From JACPPO01 sp965262505 (GTDB lineage Bacteria > Acidobacteriota > Vicinamibacteria > Vicinamibacterales > UBA2999), in NCBI GenBank assembly GCA_965262505.1, contig CBDHFM010000021.1, forward strand, positions 31,392 to 95,391: a stretch of 64,000 nucleotides of DNA. The letters are read 5' to 3'. Both the position numbers and the translations under genes were made by a program. The notes beneath the pieces are model-generated. The model searched no databases, was not told the DNA's origin, and saw nothing but the letters and a program-made list of their open reading frames with translations. This document shows, piece by piece, positions 31,579 to 40,898 of this stretch (position 1 is its first letter; every line of letters starts with the position of its first letter).

Positions 31579-32928
31579 ATGGCGAACTGGACCCGACTCA
31601 CCGCGCCGGCCGCGGGCGCGTTTTCAACATCCTGGATCACAAAGATCGGCATCGTCGCGATCGCCGTCTGTGCCGGCGGCGGGCTCTTGTTTCAAAGCTG
31701 CTTTTCGACGTCGGGCAATCTCAGCGACCTCGGCGACTCAATCCTGACCGATGCGGAGGGCGTGGCGGACGGCCGCGCGACCGTCCAACTCGGCGCGCGC
31801 GTGCAAGACATCGAGCAACGGGCCGCGATCGAGGCCGCGGCGGCGGCGCGTCAACAACTGGCCTCACAGGCGCAGCAGCTGGTCGCCGGGCACGTCACAC
31901 CCGCCTTTAATGCCACGACGGGTGAAACACTCCCCGAGGGGACGGCACCCGTCATCGTGCCGTTGACCGACGACGAGGCGCAGCTCCGCGAAGTGCTGCG
32001 CCTGGAAGCCATCGAGCGGCGCACGCGGTCGCTGCGCTCGACTCCCGTGGTGTTCTCGGTCCGCCGGCCCGATCAGATCGTGTCGACGCCGGCCACCGCC
32101 CCGCCGGCCGCACCGGCCGACGTGCCCGCCCAGGCCGACGCGAACGCGCCCGTGTCGGGCGCGCCCCCGACGGCTCCCGTCACGCTGATGGACACCATTC
32201 GCGCCTTGCAAGCCCTGGATGCCCAACAGCCGCCGATCGACGCGGGCGGGCCGCTGGCGGCCGCACTCCAAGTCACGCCCCCGCCCGTGTCGCCGTTAGG
32301 CGCCTCGCCGACCGGCACCGTCCCGCACGGCGATCCCCTGGCGCCCGCCATCGTGCACTCGCCGAACACCCCCCCCGGATGGGAGCGGATCTATGAGGGC
32401 TCGTTTGTGGAGGCGGTGCTCGTCAATCAACTCAATGGGGACTTTCCCGGCCCGGTCCTCGCGTCCGTGGCCGTGCCCGTCTATTCGGCCGATCGGCAGC
32501 GCGTGGTGATCCCGCGCGGCGCGCGCCTCGTCGGCGCCGCGTCCGCCGTGCTCGGACAGGATCAGGAACGGCTCGCCGTGGGGTTTCACCGGCTCATCTT
32601 CCCGGATGGTCGATGGGTGCGCTTGCCGTTTCTCGGCTTGAATCAGGTCGGCGAGGGCGCGCTCAAAGACCAAGTGAATCGGCACTACTTTTCGATGTTC
32701 GCCGCCGTCGGCGCGGTCGGCGTCATCAGCGGCTTGACCGTGCGCGGCTCTGACCCGTACGCCGGCGGGCGGCAGGGGTTTCAGGCAGGTGTCGGGCAAG
32801 GGCTCGCGCAAAGCGCGACGAGCATCCTTGATCGGTTCCTGAATCGACTCCCGACCATCACGATCCGCGCCGGCCACCGGCTGCGCATCTGGCTGACGTC
32901 TGATGTCCTTGTGCCCCGGCCGGTGTGA
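31579..32928 (+). CDS. virB10: VirB10/TrbI-like core-complex protein
   Basis: The 449-residue protein has one N-terminal membrane helix (about 22-42: ITKIGIVAIAVCAGGGLLFQ), a Pro/Ala-rich linker, and the VirB10 C-terminal domain: GSFVEAVLVNQLNGDFPGPV, VPVYSADRQRVVIPRGARLV, RLIFPDGRWVRLPF and GHRLRIWLTSDVLV. It bridges inner and outer membranes. It starts six bases after virB9. Confidence 0.95.
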   Translation: MANWTRLTAPAAGAFSTSWITKIGIVAIAVCAGGGLLFQSCFSTSGNLSDLGDSILTDAEGVADGRATVQLGARVQDIEQRAAIEAAAAARQQLASQAQQLVAGHVTPAFNATTGETLPEGTAPVIVPLTDDEAQLREVLRLEAIERRTRSLRSTPVVFSVRRPDQIVSTPATAPPAAPADVPAQADANAPVSGAPPTAPVTLMDTIRALQALDAQQPPIDAGGPLAAALQVTPPPVSPLGASPTGTVPHGDPLAPAIVHSPNTPPGWERIYEGSFVEAVLVNQLNGDFPGPVLASVAVPVYSADRQRVVIPRGARLVGAASAVLGQDQERLAVGFHRLIFPDGRWVRLPFLGLNQVGEGALKDQVNRHYFSMFAAVGAVGVISGLTVRGSDPYAGGRQGFQAGVGQGLAQSATSILDRFLNRLPTITIRAGHRLRIWLTSDVLVPRPV

Positions 32929-33111
32929 TCACCGGGCCGGCGGAACCCGCCGGCCCATACCTGCCATCCGGCCGCAACGCGGCGGGCGCGTCACCCGCAG
33001 GGCCGCCGCGCCGCGGAGGACGGCGCAGCCGTTGACACGCCCGGCACGCGACGGCGACCGGGCTTTTCCACCCGTCTGGAGATGTGCTCGAGACGGCGAA
33101 GGAGTGCACCG

Positions 33112-34002
33112 ATGAAGACAACGATCCTCTGGACCCTCGTGTTATTCGCCCCGCTCATGTGGACGACGAGCGTACACGCGATCTTCGGAATCCCCGACGT
33201 GGCGGCGCTCGCGCAGCGGGTGACGATCATCGCCAATCAAGGAATTCAGATCGCCAACTCCGTGACGCAAATCAACAAGATGACCGAGCAGTTCGACAAG
33301 CTGAAAGCGCAGTACGAACACATCCAGACCGCCACGCTTGGACAAGTGGGCGCGCTCACTGAAGCCTTTACCGATCTGACCGCACTGCCGACGCAGCTCG
33401 TCGGGGCTGGCCTGGCCTGGCGGGACGACTTTACGGGTCTGAAAACCGCCGCGCTCGTCACGGCGATCGGCGATTTCAGCACGGACGGCACGAGTCTGAC
33501 CGACCACTGGCGCGACCGGCTGGCCCTGGCGTCCACCATCACCGAGGCGGACGTGATCGCCGAGTACGCCACGATGCCCGTCTCCCTCGCCGAGCAAGCG
33601 GCGGCCAACTACCGCCGAGGCAGCGAAGTGGGCGCGCAGCGCGCCGCGCTCAACTACGGCGTCAACGATGCGGCGGCGAACGCGACCGCCACGCTCGTCT
33701 CAGCCGGCGAGTCGTACGCGACGCTCCGCGCGCAGACGAATAAGGCCGACACGGCGCTCCGAGAGGCCCAGGTGACGGGCGTGGTGACGACCGGCGAAGT
33801 CCTGTCCGCGATGCTCCAGCTGCAAACCTTCCAGGCCACGCAGGCTGCGGCCGACGCACTCGCGGCCGAGGAACGACGGCGCGAACTCGACGCGGCGCGC
33901 TTGGCGACGCACCGCGCCGCGCAAGAGGAACACGCGGCGCGCGTGGCCGGGATCGCCAGCCGCGCCGACGGCGGCGACCGCTTGCGCTTCCGCGTGCCGT
34001 AA
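33112..34002 (+). CDS. virB5: VirB5/TrbJ-like protein
   Basis: The 296-residue protein has a signal peptide (ILWTLVLFAPLMWTTSVHA), the TrbJ-like start (QRVTIIANQGIQIANSVTQI, KMTEQFDKLKAQYEHI) and long coiled helices rich in Ala/Glu at the C-terminus. TrbJ/VirB5 is a minor pilus component. The start at 33112 has GAAGGAG upstream. The 180 bp before it hold no gene. Confidence 0.85.
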   Translation: MKTTILWTLVLFAPLMWTTSVHAIFGIPDVAALAQRVTIIANQGIQIANSVTQINKMTEQFDKLKAQYEHIQTATLGQVGALTEAFTDLTALPTQLVGAGLAWRDDFTGLKTAALVTAIGDFSTDGTSLTDHWRDRLALASTITEADVIAEYATMPVSLAEQAAANYRRGSEVGAQRAALNYGVNDAAANATATLVSAGESYATLRAQTNKADTALREAQVTGVVTTGEVLSAMLQLQTFQATQAAADALAAEERRRELDAARLATHRAAQEEHAARVAGIASRADGGDRLRFRVP

Positions 34003-34029
34003 ACGACCGCCATCGAGGACGTGTCCGCC

Positions 34030-35088
34030 ATGCCGATCCGTATCTCGCTCCTCGTCGTCGCGCTCATCTTGTGCGCCGGCCCCGCCGCCGCGCAGATGCA
34101 GATCGATCCGTCCGTCCCGACGGACATCCCGGTGGAGGACCGCGACGACTTCAAGGGGTTTCTCGATACGGTCATGGACGACATTATCGCCACCAACGGG
34201 CCGACGATTCAGACCGCGGGCGAAACGCTGTGGCGCGGCTTGGCGGCGGTCGTCGTCGTCTGGACGGGCATCAAGATCGCCATGTCCGGCACGTTCTCGG
34301 TGTGGACCATCGTCGAGCTGGTGATCGGCCTCTGGATACCGTGGATCATGCTCGTCTTTTACGACTCGCCGATTACGACCCTCGGCGGTGGGGACATTGG
34401 CTTTACCTTCCCCGGCATGATTGCCGGCGGCGGGAATTGGCTGATGGATTTTTTCATCGCCGACATGGTGACCGCGATGCAAACGGAACTGTCCAACATG
34501 GTCAACCAACACATGACGAACATGACGGACGCGTGGAACGGGATCGGCTGGACGGACGTGCTGGTGTCGGGGATGGGCGCGTTCGCCACGCTCGCCATCG
34601 GCAGCGTGATGTCCTTGATCGTGATGCTCTGTCTGATCATCCTCTACTGCGTCACGTACGCCCAGGTTATTTGGGCGCAAGTGGCGATGCTGATTTTGAC
34701 GTTCCTCGGGCCGATGTTTATTCCCTGGCTCGTGTTCGAGCCGATGGCCTTTCTCTTTTGGGGCTGGTTCCGCTCGATGATCACCTTCGCGCTCTACGGC
34801 GCCGTGGCCGGCGCCGTGATGCGCGTCTTTTTGAGCATCACGTTGGGGTACGTGACGAGCTTTTCCGAAAACGCCACGCTGACCAATCCGGGGCAGATGA
34901 TCGGCTGGCTTTTGATCGTGTTGCCGTTGATGGTGGCCGGCGTGATGGCGTCACTCAAAGTCGGCGAGCTGGCCGGGATGATGGTCAGCGGCGGCGGTGG
35001 CGGCGGCGCGGGTATGACCGGCGCGCTGATGACCGCCGCGACCGGCGGGAAAGCGGCGCTCGCCGGCAAGGCCGCACTAGGAAAATAA
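34030..35088 (+). CDS. virB6: VirB6/TrbL-like polytopic membrane protein
   Basis: The protein of about 352 residues has a signal-like helix and five or six further membrane helices (for example LWRGLAAVVVVWTGIKIAMS; IGSVMSLIVMLCLIILYCVT; VAMLILTFLGPMFIPWLVFE), followed by a Gly-rich end. This is the topology of TrbL/VirB6. The GTG at 34021 is an alternative start three codons earlier. Confidence 0.9.
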   Translation: MPIRISLLVVALILCAGPAAAQMQIDPSVPTDIPVEDRDDFKGFLDTVMDDIIATNGPTIQTAGETLWRGLAAVVVVWTGIKIAMSGTFSVWTIVELVIGLWIPWIMLVFYDSPITTLGGGDIGFTFPGMIAGGGNWLMDFFIADMVTAMQTELSNMVNQHMTNMTDAWNGIGWTDVLVSGMGAFATLAIGSVMSLIVMLCLIILYCVTYAQVIWAQVAMLILTFLGPMFIPWLVFEPMAFLFWGWFRSMITFALYGAVAGAVMRVFLSITLGYVTSFSENATLTNPGQMIGWLLIVLPLMVAGVMASLKVGELAGMMVSGGGGGGAGMTGALMTAATGGKAALAGKAALGK

Positions 35089-35090
35089 CG

Positions 35091-35753
35091 ATGACCAACA
35101 CCGAATCGGACACCGGAAAGACGTACGCCGATATTTGGGGCGAAGCCGTACACAGCAACCGGCACTTGCGCGTGCTGTCGATGGCCCTGGCCGGCCTCAT
35201 CGTGTTGCTCGTGGTGATCATCATTCGGCTGTCGTCCGTCGAGCTGCCGAAGCCGATCGTCGTGCGCGTGGACGAGGTAGGCCGGGCCGAGGCCCTGGCC
35301 TATGAAGCCGTCGAAGCCCAGGCCGATCCGCTGGACCCGACGACGAAATATTTTTTGAATCGCTGGATTGATGACTACTACAGCCGGCGGCGCGCGACCG
35401 TGCAGGTTGCCTGGCCCCGCTCGCTGCGGTTCCTCGCGTCGTCCCTGGCGAATGAAGCCTTCCGCGTCGAAGGTGAAAACGTCGCCATGCTCGCGGCGGG
35501 CGCGGCCCGCGACGAGCGGCAAGTAGAACGGGTGTTGCTCCGCATCCAGGCGAACCCCGTCCCGCCGCACGGCGCGGCGGCGGACTTCGACCTGGTGCGC
35601 TTGGTGAACGGCGGCGAAGTGACGCGGGAACGCTGGTCCCTGTCCTTACAATTCATGTTCCTAGAGGGCGTCGATCCCGAGCTGATGATCGTCAATCCGA
35701 TGGGGATCATCATCACGTATCTGCGCGCCGATCGCGCGCTCACGGCCGGATGA
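35091..35753 (+). CDS. virB8: VirB8/TrbF-like protein
   Basis: The 220-residue protein has one N-terminal membrane helix (LRVLSMALAGLIVLLVVIII) and a periplasmic NTF2-like VirB8/TrbF domain (PIVVRVDEVGRAEALAYEAV, TKYFLNRWIDDYYSRRRATV, LELMIVNPMGIIITYLRAD-type end). It starts two bases after virB6 and overlaps the next gene by four. A scrap of the same 3' end appears at about 60395-60445. Confidence 0.9.
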   Translation: MTNTESDTGKTYADIWGEAVHSNRHLRVLSMALAGLIVLLVVIIIRLSSVELPKPIVVRVDEVGRAEALAYEAVEAQADPLDPTTKYFLNRWIDDYYSRRRATVQVAWPRSLRFLASSLANEAFRVEGENVAMLAAGAARDERQVERVLLRIQANPVPPHGAAADFDLVRLVNGGEVTRERWSLSLQFMFLEGVDPELMIVNPMGIIITYLRADRALTAG

Positions 35754-36787
35754 CCAGCCACGCGGACACCGCCCCGCCAGCCGAGCCGGCCCAGCCGACC
35801 CCGCGCCTCACCTTGGAGCAGCGGGCCGCGCCGCTCGCGGCCCTTGGATGGTCCGCGCGCGAGGCGGAATGGATCGCGCTCGTTGCCCTCCATAGCGGCG
35901 TCTTTACGCGGGCGCAGATGAGTGTGTTTGTGGACGATCCGCACCGTGTTGCGGCCAGCCGTTTCGTGCGCACGCTCATCGAGAAGAAGGCCGGCGCGGA
36001 GGACGAGCGAGCCATGTTTCCCGGCGGCGCGCGCGCCGTCCACATCACCCACAAATCCATCTATCGGGCGCTCGGGATCGAGAACGTGAAACACCGGCGG
36101 GGCGCGAAGGAAACCAACACCCAGGTGCTTATGCGCCGCTTGCTCTCGCTCGATTACCTCATCGAGCGGCCGACGCTCGGATGGCTCCCAACGGAGGATG
36201 AAAAGGTGCAGCAGTTCGAGGCGCTCGGTATCAGCCGCGCCACGTTGCCGTACCGCAAATATGGCGCGGCCGACAAGGCACAGCCGCGCTACTTTGCGTT
36301 GAAGCTGCCTATCGCCGTGGACGAGCAAGCGGCGACGTTTGTCTACGTCGATCCCGGCCAGAGTACCGATAGCGAGCTGCGGGCGTGGGGCGGGGCGCAC
36401 GTGCCGTTATGGGCGGCGCTGCGCGCCCGCACTTTCGCCGTGCAGGTTGTCGCCGTCGGGATGGGGGCAGAGGCCGCGCAGCGCGCGGCCACCGTCTTGA
36501 AAAACTGGACCCGGGACGGCGACGGCACGGCCCCGCCAGAGCCGACCGGGCCGACCAAGGCCGACCCGGAAATCCGTCAAGAACGCGCCCGGATTGAAGG
36601 CGCGTTCACGACGGGCGATCCCTTCACGATCAGCGCGCTTGGTGGGTTGGACAAGGCCACGAGGCGGCTCATTGAAATCCGCGCCATGCCCGATGGAACT
36701 CCTACCAGGACGACCGCGCGTGGTGCCGTCGATCGATATGCGACATGGAACACCACCCGGCTCATCAGTCCCGAGGCCGCAACCTGA
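35750..36787 (+). CDS. winged-helix-like protein conserved before virD4
   Basis: The 345-residue protein is the intact counterpart of 9130-10143. The N-terminal half looks like a winged helix (EWIALVALHSGVFTRAQMSV, SRFVRTLIEKKAGAEDERAM), followed by ARAVHITHKSIYRALGI and a TFVYVDPGQSTDSELRAWGG segment; a PTKADPEIRQER motif lies near the end. It overlaps virB8 (ATGA), so it is part of the transfer operon. I do not know this family from characterised systems. DNA binding, perhaps at the structured spacer that follows, is a guess. Confidence 0.7.
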   Translation: MTSHADTAPPAEPAQPTPRLTLEQRAAPLAALGWSAREAEWIALVALHSGVFTRAQMSVFVDDPHRVAASRFVRTLIEKKAGAEDERAMFPGGARAVHITHKSIYRALGIENVKHRRGAKETNTQVLMRRLLSLDYLIERPTLGWLPTEDEKVQQFEALGISRATLPYRKYGAADKAQPRYFALKLPIAVDEQAATFVYVDPGQSTDSELRAWGGAHVPLWAALRARTFAVQVVAVGMGAEAAQRAATVLKNWTRDGDGTAPPEPTGPTKADPEIRQERARIEGAFTTGDPFTISALGGLDKATRRLIEIRAMPDGTPTRTTARGAVDRYATWNTTRLISPEAAT

Positions 36788-36851
36788 CACCTCCCCGCCC
36801 ATCGTCCCCTGTCGGGGCCGAAGGCGGGGCCGAAGCCGGGGCCGAGCGGAA

Positions 36852-37054
36852 TGTTGCACCGACACAGGGGGGGGTGCAACACAAACGAGTGGGGGGGTGC
36901 AACATCCCCCACTTCACTTTTCCCCCGCCGACGTTCGGGTTTTTCGTCCTAGACCGGACGACCCGAGCCGCGTCAGCGGGGAGGGGAGAGACGGGAGCGA
37001 CCCCCCCGTTTCGACCGCTGGCGCGGTTCGCCGCATGGGGGGGTCGCTCCCGTC
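36852..37054 (+). promoter_or_regulatory. three conserved hairpins between the winged-helix gene and virD4 (copy A)
   Basis: Stems are TGTTGCACC/GGTGCAACA (36852-36860, 36873-36881), GTGGGGG/CCCCCAC (36889-36895, 36906-36912) and an 18-bp perfect stem at 36990-37007 with 37037-37054 (core GGGAGCGACCCCC). The spacer at 8811-9056 has the same order of hairpins with other bases but preserved pairing. There is no T-run, so simple termination is unlikely. It may be an RNA control element, an origin of transfer or a protein-binding site. Confidence 0.7.
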
Positions 37055-37127
37055 GTATGTATCCCTGCGGGAAGGCTCCCCGGCCCGCACGCGGGCCGGA
37101 CCATGACGACCGCCGCCGAGGCGCGCG

Positions 37128-39206
37128 ATGTTTGACCGATGCATCCGCGCGGCGCTCGTCGTCGTCGGCGTCAGCGTCGGGTGCGCCTGGACGTGGCCGG
37201 GCGCGTTTCCCGACGGCGATCCCGTGGCCGTGCTCGTCCGCCTCAACATGCCGATCTTCTACCGCGCCGTCGTCGCGTGGTACTACGTCGCGCCGGGCGT
37301 GGCCGCGTTTCTGGCGCTCCACGTGCTCATCACCACGTCGCGTATCTGGTTCGCCCGGATCTCCGTCTCGATGGGGCTCCGGGCGCGCCTGCCCACGTGG
37401 CCCCTTTCGCCCCAGGCCGACGGCCCGGCGATTGTCGTCGGCGAGGTGCACCACCCGACGCGCGCCGAGGAAAGCCAGGCCCCGGAATGGCTCACCATCC
37501 CGGAGCGGGGCCTCTTTACCGGCGTGGCGATTTTTGGAGCCGTCGGGTCCGGCAAGACCTCCGCCTGTATGCATCCGTTCGCCCGCCAGCTCCTGAGCTG
37601 GCAAGCCGACAATCCCGAGCGGCGCGCCGCCGCGCTCATCCTTGAAGTGAAGGGCGATTTTTGTCACGACATCCGCCGGATGCTCACCGAGCTGGACCGG
37701 GGCGACGACTACATCGAGCTGAGCCTCGATGGCCGCATGACGTGGAACCCGCTGAGTGCCACCTGGCTCGATTCGTACTCCCTGGCGTACACGGTCGCGT
37801 CCCTCTTGAATCAGCTGTTTGGCAAGGGCAAAGAGCCCTTCTGGCAACAGGCCTATACGAACCTCGTCCGCTGGATTATCGAGCTGTACCGCGTGCTGCC
37901 CGGTCCCGACGGCGGCGTGGGATGGGTGACGCTGCGAGACGTGTACCACTGCGCCATCGACAAGACGCTCTTTGACGAAAAAATCAAGGAGGCCCGGCGC
38001 TTCGTTGACGGCCGCAGCGTGAAATGGATCACGATCGCGCACACGGAACTCATCGCCTATCCCGACGTGCTGCACCCCCACGCCTTTACGGTGGACCCGC
38101 GTCGGATCGACCGGCTCCGCACGGACCACCGCGAGGCCGTGATCGCGAGCCTGACAGCGCACCACATCGAGTACGCCATCGACCACACCGAGGACGCGGG
38201 GACGACCGATCGCCGGCTCCGCGTCGAAGCCGTGAGCCGCTGGTACAACCACGACTGGAACACCCTCGATACCAAAATCCGTACGAGCATTGTGGAGGGG
38301 GTGTCGGTGTTCCTCTCGATGTTCGACTTGCCCGACGTGGCGCGCGTGTTCTGTCCGCCCGCACCGGCCTACATCCGGCGCGAACGCGGCACGCGCCCGG
38401 CCCCCAAGAAGCCCACGGCCGATGACGAACTCACCGAGCCGCCGGCCAGCGACCGGCCGACGTTAGGCGGCGCCTTACCGCCCCTCGATACCCTCATCGA
38501 GCGCGGCAAGGTGCTGGCCCTGAATATGCCCGCCGGCACCAATCCCGCGCTCGCCCGCGCCATCGGCGTCATGCTCAAAAATGCGTGGCTCCAATCGCTC
38601 TTGAGACGGCCGGCGAAGATGAAGGACGAGCCCGGCCGCTACGTCCGCCCCGCCGTCTTTATCTGCGACGAGTATCAGGCGTTCGCCAGCGTCGGCGAGG
38701 ACGATCCGAGCGGCGATGAGAAGGCCTTTGCGCTCACCCGGCAGTGCCGGGTGATCCCCATCGTCGCCACCCAATCCATCAGCTCCCTGCGGTCCGTGCT
38801 CGGGAGCGGCGAGGCGTGGCGCACGCTCTTACAGACGCTCCGCACCCGCATCTTTTTATCGCTCAGCGACGAGGCCAGCGCGGAAATGGCCTCGAAGCTG
38901 TGCGGCCAGGTGGCGAAGCTGAAAAGCAGCTACACCATCAACGAATCAAGCCGGCAGGCCGGCATCAGTTTCATGTCCGCCCAGGCCGGCGGCGGCAAGG
39001 GCAGCGTCGGCGCGAGCAAGAGCTTTCAAGAGCGGCGCGAGGCGTTATTTCAACCGCGCGACTTCGCCTTGCTGGGGAACTGTCAGGCGATCTGTCTGCC
39101 GTACGACGGTGTGCAATCGTTGCCCCCGCGGCGCGTCTATTTGAAGCCGCACTACCTGGACCGCGACCTGCCGTACTGGACCGCGAAACAGCAAGGGAAG
39201 CTGTGA
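37128..39206 (+). CDS. virD4: VirD4/TraG-type coupling protein
   Basis: The 692-residue protein has N-terminal membrane helices (ALVVVGVSVGCAWTW; APGVAAFLALHVLITTS), Walker A GAVGSGKTSA (about residue 140), Walker B AVFICDEYQAFAS (about residue 506) and TQSISSLRSVLG, all characteristic of TraG/VirD4 ATPases that bring the relaxosome to the channel. It overlaps virB11 by four bases. A dead copy of its 5' part lies at 8167-8741. Confidence 0.95.
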   Translation: MFDRCIRAALVVVGVSVGCAWTWPGAFPDGDPVAVLVRLNMPIFYRAVVAWYYVAPGVAAFLALHVLITTSRIWFARISVSMGLRARLPTWPLSPQADGPAIVVGEVHHPTRAEESQAPEWLTIPERGLFTGVAIFGAVGSGKTSACMHPFARQLLSWQADNPERRAAALILEVKGDFCHDIRRMLTELDRGDDYIELSLDGRMTWNPLSATWLDSYSLAYTVASLLNQLFGKGKEPFWQQAYTNLVRWIIELYRVLPGPDGGVGWVTLRDVYHCAIDKTLFDEKIKEARRFVDGRSVKWITIAHTELIAYPDVLHPHAFTVDPRRIDRLRTDHREAVIASLTAHHIEYAIDHTEDAGTTDRRLRVEAVSRWYNHDWNTLDTKIRTSIVEGVSVFLSMFDLPDVARVFCPPAPAYIRRERGTRPAPKKPTADDELTEPPASDRPTLGGALPPLDTLIERGKVLALNMPAGTNPALARAIGVMLKNAWLQSLLRRPAKMKDEPGRYVRPAVFICDEYQAFASVGEDDPSGDEKAFALTRQCRVIPIVATQSISSLRSVLGSGEAWRTLLQTLRTRIFLSLSDEASAEMASKLCGQVAKLKSSYTINESSRQAGISFMSAQAGGGKGSVGASKSFQERREALFQPRDFALLGNCQAICLPYDGVQSLPPRRVYLKPHYLDRDLPYWTAKQQGKL

Positions 39207-40162
39207 GCGCCGGGGACGGGCTGGACCTCCTCAAGCCCTTTTTGCCGGGCCTGGAGGCAGCGCTCGACGACCCGGACGTGAGCGAAATTATGATCAACGG
39301 CCCTGGCAACGTGTGGCTGGAAGGCCACGGGCGCTTGCGGCAGATCGCCGCGCCCGCGCTGGACGCCAAGGCGCTTGACCGCGCCGCCATTCATATTGCC
39401 CGGCCCCTCGGGCTGGACCCGGCCGTGTCCCCGGTCCTCGATGCCAGACTCGGCGACGGATCCCGCGTGGCGATCTGCGTCCCGCCCGCCAGCCCGTACG
39501 TCACGATCACCGTGCGCCGGTTCGGCAAACGATCCTTTTCAGCGGCGCAACTGGTCGAGCAAGGCGCGCTCCCGGAAAACGTCCGCGCCGCCGCACAGCG
39601 AACCCTCCACACGCGGCGCAATATCCTCGTGAGCGGCGGCACCGGCAGCGGCAAGACGACGCTGCTCAATGCCCTCATCGAACTGTTGCCCGCCGACGAG
39701 CGGATCGTCGCGATCGAGGACACCTTAGAGCTACGCATCGACTCCCCGAACTGCGCGCGCTTCGAGGCGCGCGGCGTGCAAAAAGGCGCGGTCACGATCC
39801 GCGACTTGGTGAAGCACGCCCTCCGCCACCGACCCGATCACATTGTCGTCGGCGAAGTGCGCGGCGGCGAGGCCGCCGACCTGTTGCAAGCCCTCAACAC
39901 CGGCCACGGCGGATCGCTCACCACCGTGCACGCCAACAACGCCGAGAGTGCCCTCTCCCGCTTGGCGAGCTGCGCCATGCAAGGCGACGGCGATCTCCCG
40001 TGGGAGGTGACGTGTCGCGGCGTGGTCGATGGCATCGCCATGGTGATCCACATGACCCGCGCCGACGGCCGGCGCTTTGTCGAAGAAGCGGCGATGGTCA
40101 CCGGCTACGACGCCAGGAGGAACACATGGGACATCGCACGCATAGAAATCCCGTCACGGTGA
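39203..40162 (+). CDS. virB11: VirB11/TrbB-like secretion ATPase
   Basis: The 319-residue ATPase starts at a GTG overlapping the virD4 stop (GTGA). It has DPDVSEIMINGPGNVWLEGH, Walker A SGGTGSGKTTLLNAL (about residue 150), the Asp box IVAIEDTLEL, Walker B HIVVGEVRGGEAADLLQALN and the His box HGGSLTTVHANNAESALSRL. It is a complete hexameric VirB11/TrbB traffic ATPase. Confidence 0.95.
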   Translation: MSAGDGLDLLKPFLPGLEAALDDPDVSEIMINGPGNVWLEGHGRLRQIAAPALDAKALDRAAIHIARPLGLDPAVSPVLDARLGDGSRVAICVPPASPYVTITVRRFGKRSFSAAQLVEQGALPENVRAAAQRTLHTRRNILVSGGTGSGKTTLLNALIELLPADERIVAIEDTLELRIDSPNCARFEARGVQKGAVTIRDLVKHALRHRPDHIVVGEVRGGEAADLLQALNTGHGGSLTTVHANNAESALSRLASCAMQGDGDLPWEVTCRGVVDGIAMVIHMTRADGRRFVEEAAMVTGYDARRNTWDIARIEIPSR

Positions 40163-40615
40163 CGCGGCGCGCCGCGTCCCGTGTGCAGGCTCGAGCATGT
40201 GTCGTGAGCCTCGCACCCGTGCTCGCTGTGCTCGTCGCGCTGACGGCCGGCGGACTCGGGGCGGCGCACATCGCCCCCGCCCAGGTGGCGCGCGTGGTCG
40301 ACGGCGACACCATCAGCGTTCGGCTCGCGGATGGGGCTCGCGACACCGTTCGGCTGACCGGCGTGGATACGCCCGAGACGGTACACCCGACGCGGGGCGT
40401 CGAACCCCACGGCCCGGAAGCGGCCGCATACACCCGCGCCCGCCTTGCCGGCGCGACCGTCCGGCTCGTCGCGGACCCGGCCGGCGACCACCAGGATCGC
40501 GCCGCCGGGCGAGGCGCCGCCGTGACCGTGCCCCAGGACCGCGCCGAGGCCGCGCGCTGGCGCGCCTGTTCCTCACCCACATGGACCGCACACACCAGCT
40601 GCCGGCCCCTTGAAA
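40126..40615 (+). pseudogene. thermonuclease-like (SNase) protein with broken C-terminus
   Basis: A hydrophobic signal or anchor segment (VVSLAPVLAVLVALTAGGLG) is followed by VARVVDGDTISVRLADGARD, TVRLTGVDTPETVHP and AAAYTRARLAGATVRLVAD, the first half of a staphylococcal-nuclease-like domain. The expected DRYGRxLAYV motif is missing; after QDR the frame becomes low-complexity, while another frame ends ALARLFLTHMDRTHQL. A frameshift or deletion near 40505 is likely. It overlaps virB11 and has AGGAGG upstream. SNase genes are frequent cargo of transfer operons. Confidence 0.65.
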
Positions 40616-40627
40616 GGAGCACACGCC

Positions 40628-40885
40628 ATGACACGACACCGCCAGTCCCCCGACGACCCGATCCACGCGAGCACACTCGCCGAGCGCATCCGGGAACGGA
40701 CGGCGCGTGAGGCCAAGAAACACGCGGACCTTGATGAAGCCGCCGAGCAGACTCTCGCCGCGCTTGATCTCTTGATCGCACAACTCGACAGCATCATGCC
40801 GAAGCTGAGGGAGTTTTCTGATCACGTCGGCGGACCCGACCTACAGACCGACGGCACGCTTGCGCCGCGCACCGTCCTCAATTGA
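40628..40885 (+). CDS. small helical protein of unknown function
   Basis: The 85-residue product (MTRHRQSPDDPIHASTLAER, IRERTAREAKKHADLDEAAE, TLAALDLLIAQLDSIMPKLR) is charged and predicted mostly helical. GAAAGGAG precedes the ATG. It follows the nuclease remnant in the transfer operon. No family is recognised. Confidence 0.6.
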   Translation: MTRHRQSPDDPIHASTLAERIRERTAREAKKHADLDEAAEQTLAALDLLIAQLDSIMPKLREFSDHVGGPDLQTDGTLAPRTVLN

Positions 40886-40898
40886 AGGAGTCTCTACC

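Noticed and set aside
36765..38252. A 495-codon minus-strand frame opposite virD4.
   Set aside because: virD4 on the plus strand has clear Walker motifs; the antisense frame has no recognisable features.
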